Of a DNA stretch of 17,139 bases, positions 7,194-14,451 are shown piece after piece (the first letter of the stretch is position 1; the number at the start of each line of letters is the position of its first letter). Source of the stretch: Falsiroseomonas sp044341625 (GTDB lineage: Bacteria; Pseudomonadota; Alphaproteobacteria; Acetobacterales; Acetobacteraceae); NCBI GenBank assembly GCA_044341625.1, contig JBIIRI010000076.1, forward strand, positions 1 through 17,139. The letters are read 5' to 3'. The notes below the pieces were generated by a model that was not told where the DNA came from, did no database searches, and saw nothing but the letters and a program-made list of their open reading frames with translations. The position numbers and the translations under genes are program-made.

Positions 7194-8879
7194 ATGCCCC
7201 ACCCCTGGGACGCCAGCTATCCGCCGGAATCGCGCTGGGACGTCCCCATCGCGGAAGGCACGCTGCCCGGCTTCCTGGATGACTGCGCCGCGCGCTTCGG
7301 CGATGGGCCGGCGCTGGAATATCGCGGGCATGTCCTGTCCTATCGCCAGTTCCAGGCGCTGGCGGATCGCGTGGCGGTGGGGCTGATGGCGCAGGGGATC
7401 GGGCGCGGCGATTGCATCGCGCTGCTGCTGCCGAACACGCCCTGGCATCCCGTGTGTTTCTTCGCCGCGCTGCGGACGGGCGCGCGGGTGGTGCATCTCT
7501 CGGCGCTGGATGCGAAGCGGGAGCTTGCGCAGAAGGCGCGCGACGCGGGCGCGACGCTACTGATCACGACGGGCTTCGCATCGCTGGTCGCCCATGCCGA
7601 ATGGCTGCTGGACGAAGGCGCCGTGCCGCGCGCGCTGCTGGCGCCCGACGCGCGGTGGGGGGGAGAGGATGCGGCCAGCGCGCTGCCCCCGCTACCGGAA
7701 GCCGACCCGTCCGCATCCTGGCCGGCGCTGGTCCCGGGCGACCTCGCGCTGCTGCAATACACCGGCGGCACCACCGGCACCCCGAAGGGCGCGATGCTGA
7801 CGCATGGCAACCTCACCGCCGCGGTCGCGATCTACAAGGCCTTCCGCGACGCCAATTCGCTGCCGGAGCGCACGGGGCGGGTGCTGGTGCTGCTGCCGCT
7901 GTTCCACATCTTCGCGCTGACCGCCGTGCTGCTGCGCCAGATGGCCGAAGGCGCGCTGCTGCATCTGCGCCCCCGCTTCGACGCCGCGCAGGCCATCGCC
8001 GAGATCGAGACGCTCGGCATCAACACCTTCTCCGGCGTGCCGACCATGTGGATCGGCATGCTGAACAGCCCGGAGGCCCGGCCCGAGCGCTTCGCTTCCT
8101 TCCGCGTCGTACGCTCGGGCGGCGCGCCCATGCCGTTCGAGACGCTGCGCCAGTTGGAAGCGCTGATCGGCCGGCGCATCGGTGGCGGCTGGGGCATGAC
8201 CGAGACCTGCCCCGCCGGCACCGCCATCCCGCCCGATGCGCCGCGCCGCGCGGGCCTCATCGGCCTGCCCCTGCCGCGCATCGAGATGCGGATCGTGGAC
8301 CCGGACGCGCCGACTGAGACGCGCCCGGTCGGCGAGGTGGGCGAGATCGCGATCCGCGGGCCCAATGTCTTTGCTGGCTACTGGAACCGCCCGGCGGAGA
8401 ATGCCGCCGCCTTCGCCGATGGCTGGTTCCTGACCGGCGACATGGGCTGGATGGATGCGGGCGGCTTCTTCACCCTGGTGGACCGCCGCAAGAACATGAT
8501 CCTGTCGGGCGGCTTCAACGTCTATCCAGCGCAGATCGAACAGGCGATCTACGAACACCCCGATGTCGCCGAATGCATCGTCATCGGCATCCCGGATCCC
8601 TATCGCGGCCAGGCGGCGAAGGCCTATGTGGCGCTGAAACCCGGCGCTGCCGGCTTCACGCTGGACGCGCTGCGCGATTTCCTCGCCGACCGCCTGGGCA
8701 AGCATGAATTGCCGGCCGCGCTGGAATTCCGGGACGCCTTGCCGCGCAGCGCGGCGGGCAAATTGCTGGCCAGCGCGCTGCGCGCCGAATTCGAGGCATC
8801 CGATGACCGCAGGGCGGAGGCGCCGACGGCGCCGAGCACCGGAGGTCTGAATCGGATGCCCAAAAAGGGAGAAGCCTGA
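7194..8879 (+). CDS. AMP-forming acyl-CoA ligase (long/medium-chain or dicarboxylic acid)
   Basis: ANL-superfamily acyl-CoA synthetase: activates a carboxylic acid with ATP to an acyl-adenylate and transfers it to CoA. At 561 residues it is typical of long-chain fatty-acid ligases. Visible core motifs: phosphate loop YTGGTTGTPKGAMLTHGN (189-206), LPLFHIFAL (234-242), GGWGMTETCP (331-340), WFLTGDMGW (411-419), hinge VDRRKNMILSGGFNVYP (429-445), and PRSAAGK with the adenylation lysine Lys523. The last 30 residues after ALRAEFEASD form a charged, low-complexity tail ending PKKGEA. This is the first gene of a three-gene unit; its TGA overlaps the following ATG by one base. With a heteromeric dehydrogenase behind it, the order resembles pimA-pimC-pimD of Rhodopseudomonas palustris, so a pimeloyl-like or fatty acid substrate is an inference. 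The Shine-Dalgarno is weak (GGGGCCGG). Confidence 0.92.
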   Translation: MPHPWDASYPPESRWDVPIAEGTLPGFLDDCAARFGDGPALEYRGHVLSYRQFQALADRVAVGLMAQGIGRGDCIALLLPNTPWHPVCFFAALRTGARVVHLSALDAKRELAQKARDAGATLLITTGFASLVAHAEWLLDEGAVPRALLAPDARWGGEDAASALPPLPEADPSASWPALVPGDLALLQYTGGTTGTPKGAMLTHGNLTAAVAIYKAFRDANSLPERTGRVLVLLPLFHIFALTAVLLRQMAEGALLHLRPRFDAAQAIAEIETLGINTFSGVPTMWIGMLNSPEARPERFASFRVVRSGGAPMPFETLRQLEALIGRRIGGGWGMTETCPAGTAIPPDAPRRAGLIGLPLPRIEMRIVDPDAPTETRPVGEVGEIAIRGPNVFAGYWNRPAENAAAFADGWFLTGDMGWMDAGGFFTLVDRRKNMILSGGFNVYPAQIEQAIYEHPDVAECIVIGIPDPYRGQAAKAYVALKPGAAGFTLDALRDFLADRLGKHELPAALEFRDALPRSAAGKLLASALRAEFEASDDRRAEAPTAPSTGGLNRMPKKGEA

Positions 8880-10081
8880 TGGACCTCCGCTACACCGCCG
8901 AGGAAATCGCCTTCCGCGACGACCTCCGCGCCTTCTTCCGCCGCGAGATCCCGGCCGAGATCCGCCGCAAGGTCAGCGAGGGCCGCAAGCTGGACCGCGA
9001 GGACATCGTGACGACCCAGCGCGTGCTGCACGCGCATGGGATGTCCGTGCCCAACTGGCCGATCGAATGGGGTGGCAAGGATTGGTCGCCCGTGCAGCGC
9101 TACATCTTCTCCGAGGAGATCCAGGCCGCCGCCGTGCCGCAGCCGCTGTCCTTCAACGTCAACATGGTCGGCCCCGTCATCGCCACCTTCGGCAGCGAGG
9201 CGCAGAAGCGGCGCTTCCTGCCGTCCACCGCCAATCTCGACATCTGGTGGGCGCAGGGCTTTTCCGAGCCCGGCGCAGGGTCGGACCTCGCCTCCCTCAA
9301 GACCAGCGCGCGACGAGACGGGGACAGCTTCGTCGTGAATGGCCAAAAAACCTGGACCACGCTCGGCCAGCATGCCGATTGGATCTTCTGCCTGGTGCGG
9401 ACGGACCCCACCGCGCGGAAGCAGCAGGAGGGGATATCCTTCCTGCTGATCGACATGAAGACGCCGGGCATCACCCTCCGCCCCATCATCACCATCGATG
9501 GCGGGCATGAGGTGAACGAGGTCTTCTTCGACGAGGTCCGCGTGCCGGCGGAGAATTTGGTGGGCGAGCTCAATAAGGGCTGGGACTACGCGAAGTTCCT
9601 GCTGTCCAACGAACGCATCGGCATCGCCCGCATCGGCCTGACGAAGGAACGCCTGGCGCGGGTGAAGCGGCTGGCGCGGGAAACGCCGGCGGGCGATGGC
9701 GTGGTGTGGGACGACCCGGATTTCCGCCGCCGCCTGGCGTGGTCGGAGATGGAGCTGAAGGCGCTGGAGATCACGCAGATGCGCGTCGTCGCGGCGCAGC
9801 GCAGCCGTGCGGCGGACAAGCCCGACCCGTCTTCCTCCATCCTCAAGATCAAGGGCAGCGAGATCCAGCAGCAGGCGACGCAGCTGCTGATGGAGGTCGC
9901 CGGCCCCTATGCCATGCCGCGCCCGGAGCGGGATGAGGATGGATTGAACCTGCCATCTGTCGGGCCGGATTGGGCGGATGCGGCCGCGCCGCTGTTCTTC
10001 AACTACCGCAAGGTCTCGATCTACGGCGGCAGCAACGAGATCCAGCGCAACATCATCGCCAAGGCGTTTCTGGGGCTCTGA
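8879..10081 (+). CDS. Acyl-CoA dehydrogenase, large-type subunit (PimC-like)
   Basis: FAD-dependent acyl-CoA dehydrogenase subunit forming the alpha,beta double bond of an acyl-CoA. Length 400. The N-terminal helical domain starts DLRYTAEEIAFRDDLRAFF. The middle beta-domain has the FAD/substrate motifs intact: GFSEPGAGSDLASLKT (127-142) and VNGQKTWTTLGQHADW (153-168). In helix G, SNERIGIA (243-250) puts Glu245 where isovaleryl- and long-chain dehydrogenases carry the catalytic base. The medium-chain base position is Gly (IYGGSNEIQRN, 381-391). The usual RxQFG loop of the FAD dimer contact is missing; the segment AGDGVVWDDPDFRRRLA stands in its place. AGGGAG lies at 8866-8871, seven bases before the ATG, which overlaps the ligase stop. 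The next gene starts six bases after the stop and carries the motif missing here, pointing to a heterotetramer like PimC/PimD or mycobacterial FadE28/FadE29. Confidence 0.92.
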   Translation: MDLRYTAEEIAFRDDLRAFFRREIPAEIRRKVSEGRKLDREDIVTTQRVLHAHGMSVPNWPIEWGGKDWSPVQRYIFSEEIQAAAVPQPLSFNVNMVGPVIATFGSEAQKRRFLPSTANLDIWWAQGFSEPGAGSDLASLKTSARRDGDSFVVNGQKTWTTLGQHADWIFCLVRTDPTARKQQEGISFLLIDMKTPGITLRPIITIDGGHEVNEVFFDEVRVPAENLVGELNKGWDYAKFLLSNERIGIARIGLTKERLARVKRLARETPAGDGVVWDDPDFRRRLAWSEMELKALEITQMRVVAAQRSRAADKPDPSSSILKIKGSEIQQQATQLLMEVAGPYAMPRPERDEDGLNLPSVGPDWADAAAPLFFNYRKVSIYGGSNEIQRNIIAKAFLGL

Positions 10082-10087
10082 CGGCAG

Positions 10088-11212
10088 ATGGATTTCGACC
10101 TCACCGACGAACAGCGCATGCTGGCCGAGAGCGTCCAACGCCTCGTCGCCGGCGCCTATCCGGACCTCGAAGCGCGCAAGGCCTATCGCGCGGAACCCAA
10201 GGGCTACGCCGCCGCCAACTGGGCCGCGATGGCGGAGATGGGCCTGCTCGCCCTGCCGCTGCCCGAGGACCAGGGCGGCTTCGGCGGCGGCCCGGTCGAG
10301 ACCATGATCGTGATGGAAGCCTTCGGCCGCGGTCTGGTGGTGGAGCCCTATCTGGCCAGCATCGTGCTGGGCCTCGGCCTGCTGCGGCGGGTGGGGGGGC
10401 AGGATGCGCTGGTCGCGCAGGTGGCCGCCGGCGATCTTACCCTTGGCTTCGCGCATCAGGAACGGCAGGCGCGCCACGACCTGCATGATGTGGCAACCGC
10501 CGCGCGCCGCGATGGCGCCGATTGGGTGCTGGATGGCGCGAAGGGCGTGGTGCTGCATGGCGACAGCGCCGATCGCCTGATCGTCTCGGCGCGCCTGGAA
10601 GGCGGTCGGCGCGACCGCGCGGGTATCGGCCTGTTCCTGCTCGATCCCGCGACGGCGGGCGTCACGCGGCGCGGCTACGCCACGCAGGACGGGTTGCGCG
10701 CGGCCGAGGTCGTGCTGGAAGGCGCGCGCGCTACGCTGCTGGCCGAGGATGCGCTGCCGCTGATCGAATGGGTGGCGGATGAGGCGATTGCCGCGATCTG
10801 CGCCGAGGCGGTCGGCGCGATGGAGACGCTGCGCGACCTGACGGTGGACTATCTGAAGACGCGGCAGCAATTCGGTCAGGCCATTGGCGCCTTCCAGGCG
10901 CTGCAGCATCGCGCCGCCGACATGCTGGTGGCCACCGAACAGGCGCGCAGCATGACGATGTATGCCGCGATGATGGTGCGGGAGCCCGACCCCATTGCGC
11001 GCGGCACCGCGCTGTCGGCGGCGAAGGCCCTGGTCGGCCGGCTGGCCGACCAGCTGGGCAAGGAAGCCATCCAGCTCCATGGCGGCATCGCCATGACCGA
11101 GGAATACAAGGCCGGCCACTACTTCAAGCGGCTGTCGATGCTCGGGGTGTTGTTCGGTGACGTCGATCATCACCTGCGGCGCGTGGTCGCTGCTGGCGGG
11201 CTGCCGGATTAG
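10088..11212 (+). CDS. Acyl-CoA dehydrogenase, small-type subunit (PimD-like)
   Basis: Second acyl-CoA dehydrogenase-fold protein of the module, 374 residues. The start MDFDLTDEQRMLAESVQRLVAG and MGLLALPLPEDQGGFGGGPVE (51-71) match the small-subunit group annotated as pimeloyl-CoA dehydrogenase small subunit. The beta-domain is degenerate: where an active enzyme has T/S-E-P-x-A-G-S-D, this one reads LGFAHQERQARHDL (119-132). The C-terminal FAD-contact motifs are intact: KTRQQFGQAIGAFQALQH (257-274) and LHGGIAMTEE (330-339). This is the reverse of the upstream subunit, so I infer that the two share one FAD site per pair. It starts six bases after the large subunit with only a weak Shine-Dalgarno, so coupling to upstream translation is likely. 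No enoyl-CoA hydratase or thiolase follows; a 164-base gap and a Nudix gene come next. Confidence 0.9.
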   Translation: MDFDLTDEQRMLAESVQRLVAGAYPDLEARKAYRAEPKGYAAANWAAMAEMGLLALPLPEDQGGFGGGPVETMIVMEAFGRGLVVEPYLASIVLGLGLLRRVGGQDALVAQVAAGDLTLGFAHQERQARHDLHDVATAARRDGADWVLDGAKGVVLHGDSADRLIVSARLEGGRRDRAGIGLFLLDPATAGVTRRGYATQDGLRAAEVVLEGARATLLAEDALPLIEWVADEAIAAICAEAVGAMETLRDLTVDYLKTRQQFGQAIGAFQALQHRAADMLVATEQARSMTMYAAMMVREPDPIARGTALSAAKALVGRLADQLGKEAIQLHGGIAMTEEYKAGHYFKRLSMLGVLFGDVDHHLRRVVAAGGLPD

Positions 11213-11274
11213 GACGTCTTCAACAAATTGATGATTCGTTGGGCTTTATATTGGGTCGCGCCGGCCCTTGGGCC

Positions 11275-11305
11275 TTTACCCTGGCCGTGATCGTCGCCTT
11301 ATGAT
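11275..11305 (+). promoter_or_regulatory. Possible promoter for the Nudix gene in an AT-richer gap
   Basis: TATGAT (11300-11305, 5 of 6 to -10) is preceded at a long 19-base spacing by TTTACC (11275-11280, 4 of 6 to -35). A start near 11312 would leave a leader of about 65 bases. The whole 164-base gap (11213-11376) is less GC-rich than its surroundings at its left end. It holds three TTGGG words (11239, 11251, 11268) and a small GGCC/GGCC stem (11263-11274) followed by TTT, which might end the acyl-CoA operon. Weak evidence. Confidence 0.3.
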
Positions 11306-11376
11306 CCCCGCGCGGCCTGCCATGCCCGGCGCATCCTGGGCATGTGGGGTCGCGCGTTGGGGAGTAACAAAGTTCC

Positions 11377-11823
11377 ATGCCGGACGGCCCGTCGCGGGAT
11401 CCGCGCGCCCAGGGCGTCGCGCGCCGCCAGAGTGCCGCCTTGCCGTTGCTCGGCGCGGGCGCCGCGATGCGCGTCGTGCTGGTCACCAGCCGAGAGACGC
11501 GGCGCTGGGTGGTTCCGAAAGGCTGGATCGAGCCGAACGAGCCCCCGCATCGCTCCGCGGCGCGCGAGGCCTTCGAGGAAGCCGGGCTGCATGGCGAAGC
11601 CGAACCCGATCCGCTCGGCCTCTATGCCTATCCGAAGCGCTTCGGCAGTGGTGCGGTGGTGACGACCGAGGTGCTGGTCTTCCGCTTCCGCGTCAGCCAG
11701 CTGCTGGAGGATTGGCCCGAGCGCCAGGAACGCGACCGCCGCCTGTTCACGCCCGACGCCGCCGCCGATCTGGTGGCGGAACCGGGTCTCGCGACGCTGC
11801 TGCGGTCGCTGACAGGGCCATAG
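11377..11823 (+). CDS. Nudix hydrolase (diphosphoinositol polyphosphate phosphohydrolase-like)
   Basis: Small cytoplasmic Nudix pyrophosphohydrolase of 148 residues; the family cleaves nucleoside diphosphates linked to other groups, and the substrate here is unknown. The Nudix box is complete: Gly49, five residues, Glu55, seven residues, then REAFEEAGL (63-71) with Glu64, Glu67 and Glu68 as metal ligands. The preceding RRWVVPKGWIEPNE is the common entry into the box. It resembles the short alphaproteobacterial Nudix proteins related to diphosphoinositol-polyphosphate and ApnA hydrolases (WVVPKGW motif). The ATG at 11377 has GGGGAG (11359-11364) 12 bases upstream, a long spacing. A possible internal start is Met31, but this would remove the first beta strand. 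The gene is monocistronic by context: a 164-base gap upstream, and a convergent hydantoinase gene starting 33 bases after its stop, with no clear terminator between them. Confidence 0.92.
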   Translation: MPDGPSRDPRAQGVARRQSAALPLLGAGAAMRVVLVTSRETRRWVVPKGWIEPNEPPHRSAAREAFEEAGLHGEAEPDPLGLYAYPKRFGSGAVVTTEVLVFRFRVSQLLEDWPERQERDRRLFTPDAAADLVAEPGLATLLRSLTGP

Positions 11824-11856
11824 GGCAGGGCAGCCGGCCCGACCCCGCCCCGCCTC

Positions 11857-13341
11857 TCAAGGACCTCCGAAGCCGTCCGGCGCGATGCCGCGCGGCTTCA
11901 CCATGTCGTAGGGGCCGCGTGGCAGGAAGCGGCCGGTGCCGGGCGCGGCCTGCACCTTGCCGTCCTGCATTACCACCTCGCCCCGGCGGATGGTGGTGAC
12001 GGGCCAGCCCGTGACCTCCAGCCCCTCATAGGGCGTGTAGTCGATCGCGTGCTGCATCAGCGCGTTCGTGATCGTCACCTTCCTGGCCGGATCCCACAGC
12101 ACGACATCCGCATCGCCGCCCGGCAGGATCGCGCCCTTGCGGGGATAGAGGCCCATCAGCTTCGCGGGGTTCGTGCTGGTCAGCCGCACGAACTCCTCAA
12201 GCCCGATCCGGCCTTTCGACACGCCCTCGCTGAACAGGATCGGCAGCCGGGCGGCGAGGCCCGGGATGCCGTTCGGGATCTTCTCGAAGCTCGCATCGCG
12301 CCCATTCGTAGCCTTTCCGCGCGGGCCGTCGAAGCTGAAGCCGCAATGGTCGGAGGAGACGACGTCGAGCGTGCCGCGCCGGATCATCTCCCAGATCCGC
12401 GCATGTTCGTCCGTATCGCGCGGCGCGGGGGAACACATGAACTTCGCGCCTTCGAACCCGCCATCGCGGGGGTTGCTGCGCGCCATGTCGGCGGCGGTCA
12501 GCGTGATGTATTGCGGGCAGGTCTCGCCCCACACCTTCACGCCGCGGGCCTGGGCGCGCGCGATCTCCTCGGCGGCCTCCGCGCAGCTGACATGGAAGAT
12601 CTGGATCGGCTGGTCCACGAGTTCCGCCAGCGCGATGGCGCGGTGCGTTGCTTCCCGTTCCACCACGCGCGGGCGCGACCAGGCGTGATAGGTGGGCGCG
12701 GTCATCCCGGCGGCCAGCAGCGCCTTGGTGCGCCAGCCGATCGCGTCGTAATTCTCGCAATGCACCGTCACCAGGCAGCCATGCTGGCGGGCGGCGACCA
12801 GCACCTTGATGTAGTCGGCATCGCCCAGATGCAGCGGTTCGTAGGTCAGGAAGACCTTCAGGCTGCGGACGCCTTCGGCCACCACACGCGGCACCTCGTC
12901 CCGCATCACCGCATCCGTCGGGTCGCTGATGATCTGGTGGAAGGCGAAGTCCAGCATGCCGCGTTCCCCGCGCCGGCGGGCGTCGAGGTAGCGGTCCCAG
13001 ATGCCGAAGCCCTTCCATTGCGGGATGAAGCAGACGACGCTGGTGGTGCCGCCCGCGAAGGCGCTGGCGGAGGCGGTGGCGAAGCTTTCCTCCATCACCG
13101 TCACCGCCGGCAGGCCATCCGGCCCGACATGGCCGGCGGGGGAGGCTTCCTCGATGTGGCAATGGCTGTCGACGCCGCCGGGCAGCACATAGAGCCCGCC
13201 CGCGTCGATCACGCGCCGCGCGCCTTCGATGGTCTCGGCGATGGTGGCGATGCGGCCATCCTTGATGCCGATGTCGCAGCGCACAGCGCCGAAGGCAGTG
13301 GCGACGAGCCCGCCGCGGATCGCGAGATCATGGTCGGACAT
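11857..13341 (-). CDS. Dihydropyrimidinase / D-hydantoinase-type amidohydrolase
   Basis: Cyclic amidohydrolase of the dihydropyrimidinase group, which opens dihydropyrimidine or 5-substituted hydantoin rings with a binuclear metal centre. The 494 residues are in the normal range. Metal ligands are visible: His60 and His62 (GGVDSHCHIEE), Lys162 in SLKVFLTY (carboxylated bridging lysine), His194 (VTVHCEN), His250 (FHVSCAEA) and Asp331 (SSDHCGFSF). Substrate-contact residues also fit: Tyr167 (lysine plus five), Ser304 (MCSPAPR) and Asn357 (KIPNGIPG). The residues around them (HCHIEE, LTYEPLHLG) differ from the best-studied hydantoinases, so ring preference is open. A strong AAGGAG (complement of 13351-13356) lies nine bases before the ATG, within the 16-base gap after the HtrA-like gene, so the two genes are probably cotranscribed. 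No carbamoylase, racemase or permease is beside it. Confidence 0.92.
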   Translation of the reverse strand: MSDHDLAIRGGLVATAFGAVRCDIGIKDGRIATIAETIEGARRVIDAGGLYVLPGGVDSHCHIEEASPAGHVGPDGLPAVTVMEESFATASASAFAGGTTSVVCFIPQWKGFGIWDRYLDARRRGERGMLDFAFHQIISDPTDAVMRDEVPRVVAEGVRSLKVFLTYEPLHLGDADYIKVLVAARQHGCLVTVHCENYDAIGWRTKALLAAGMTAPTYHAWSRPRVVEREATHRAIALAELVDQPIQIFHVSCAEAAEEIARAQARGVKVWGETCPQYITLTAADMARSNPRDGGFEGAKFMCSPAPRDTDEHARIWEMIRRGTLDVVSSDHCGFSFDGPRGKATNGRDASFEKIPNGIPGLAARLPILFSEGVSKGRIGLEEFVRLTSTNPAKLMGLYPRKGAILPGGDADVVLWDPARKVTITNALMQHAIDYTPYEGLEVTGWPVTTIRRGEVVMQDGKVQAAPGTGRFLPRGPYDMVKPRGIAPDGFGGP

Positions 13342-13357
13342 GGCGCGTCTCTCCTTC

Positions 13358-14338
13358 TCAGTGCAGTCGCGGCGTCTTCAGGAAGCTCGCGCGGTCGGCG
13401 CTGGTCACGGGCGCGGTGAAGCGCCGTCCGTCGCGCTCGGCCTCCACGCGCAGCTTCACCCCCGCTGCGCCGCGCGACCAGAGGCTGCGCCAGAGCGTGG
13501 CGAGGTCCGCTGCCTCGGCCCCGTCGAGGCCAAGGATCCGGTCCCCGGCGCGCAGCCCCGCGCGGTCCGCCGGCCCCTTCGCGGCGACCGAGGCGACGAT
13601 GATCCCTTCCTCCTGGTCCGCGGCGTAGAGTCCGAGCCAGGGCCGCGCGGGCTTGTTCACCCGCCCATAGCGCAGCAGGTCGTCCAGGATCGGGTGCAGC
13701 AGCGCGACCGGCACGCACATGTTCAGGTCGAGCCGCCGCCCGCGCTGGTCGCGATGCTGCAGCACAAGCGATCCGATGCCGATCAGCTTCCCATCCGGCC
13801 CGATCAGGGCCGCGCCGCCCCAGGACGGGTGGGCGGGTGCCGTGAACAGCGCTTCGTCCAGCAGGTATTCCCAGTAGCCGGCGAAGGGCTCCTTCGCCAC
13901 CAGGGAACAGGCCAGCGCCCCGCCTTCCTCATCCGCACCGGCGGCGGCCAGCACGGTCTGCGCGCCGGTCTCCGGCGCGGGGCCGGTGCCGAGCGCGATC
14001 GCCGGCGCCTCCAGCCGGCCGAGCGCCTGGACCAGGCCGAAGCCGGTTTCGAAATCATAGGCCAGCGCATGGCCCTGCACCACGCGCCCGCCGGCGGTGG
14101 TGATCCAGATGCTGTCCGCTTCCCCGACCAGGTAGCCGATGGTCAGGATCAGCCCGTCCTCCCGGATCACCACGCCGCTGCCCTCGCGCTCCGTGCCGAG
14201 GGTGCGGGCGGAGAAGGCATCGGCCGGCACGCGCGACTTCACCGACACCACCGCGCCGAGCGCGGCGTGCAGGTCGAAGCCGTAATCGGCCGGGTCGGGC
14301 CGCAATTCCTTGGGGATACTCCAGCTATCCTCGGCCAT
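13358..14338 (-). CDS. HtrA-like trypsin-fold/PDZ protein, probable inactive protease
   Basis: A 326-residue protein with the domain order of S1C (HtrA/Deg) proteases: trypsin-like domain about 22-225 and one PDZ domain about 230-312 (RPWLGLYAA, DRAGLRAGDRILGLDG). The fold landmarks are clear: GSGVVIREDGLILTIGYLVG (53-72), YDFETGFGLVQAL (94-106) and GGAALIGPDGKLIGIGS (174-190). All three triad positions are changed. His of the TNxHVV motif is Tyr69, Asp of TDLA is Gly99, and the GNSGG serine is Trp173 or Gly174 depending on gap placement (Ser172 is next to it). I therefore infer a scaffold, sensor or chaperone role rather than proteolysis. No signal peptide or membrane anchor is seen, unusual for the family. 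The start at 14338 has AGGAG five bases upstream (complement of 14344-14348). A longer in-frame extension to 14491 is proline/arginine-rich and lacks family features. Confidence 0.82.
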   Translation of the reverse strand: MAEDSWSIPKELRPDPADYGFDLHAALGAVVSVKSRVPADAFSARTLGTEREGSGVVIREDGLILTIGYLVGEADSIWITTAGGRVVQGHALAYDFETGFGLVQALGRLEAPAIALGTGPAPETGAQTVLAAAGADEEGGALACSLVAKEPFAGYWEYLLDEALFTAPAHPSWGGAALIGPDGKLIGIGSLVLQHRDQRGRRLDLNMCVPVALLHPILDDLLRYGRVNKPARPWLGLYAADQEEGIIVASVAAKGPADRAGLRAGDRILGLDGAEAADLATLWRSLWSRGAAGVKLRVEAERDGRRFTAPVTSADRASFLKTPRLH

Positions 14339-14361
14339 CGGTGCTCCTGCCCTCTGGCCCC

Positions 14362-14391
14362 AGCCTAGAGCAGATGATGGGGGGGCGTGAA
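14362..14391 (-). promoter_or_regulatory. Possible promoter for the pseudoprotease-hydantoinase operon
   Basis: On the minus strand TTCACG (complement of 14386-14391) and TAGGCT (complement of 14362-14367) are separated by 18 bases and would start transcription some 15-20 bases before the ATG at 14338. The -35 lies inside a small dyad, GGGCG-TGAA-CGCCC (14383-14396), which could be an operator. The hexamers match consensus only partly. Confidence 0.25.
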
Positions 14392-14445
14392 CGCCCGGGG
14401 GCGGGAATCCGTCCCACCGGCAGGGGGCCGGGCGGCGCCCGCGCG

Positions 14446-14451
14446 TTGACA
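14446..14451 (+). promoter_or_regulatory. Consensus -35 hexamer upstream of dapD
   Basis: TTGACA matches the sigma-70 -35 consensus exactly and lies 60 bases before the dapD ATG, a sensible distance. The expected -10 position 16-18 bases downstream (14468-14475) reads CCAAAGGT, a poor match, so only half of a promoter is supported. Confidence 0.4.

Noticed and set aside
8624..11173. Very long minus-strand open frame (849 codons) opposite the ligase end and both dehydrogenases
   Set aside because: Composition is His/Arg/Ala/Gln-rich with no family motifs, as expected from the antisense of high-GC codons. The plus-strand genes have complete, recognisable motifs over the same region.
11228..11252. 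TTGATG and TATATT as a plus-strand promoter in the gap after the acyl-CoA genes
   Set aside because: The spacing is 13 bases, too short for a sigma-70 promoter; the TATGAT further downstream is a better candidate.
12049..13419. Plus-strand open frame (456 codons) opposite the hydantoinase gene
   Set aside because: No domain or motif; the minus-strand protein carries all the metal ligands.
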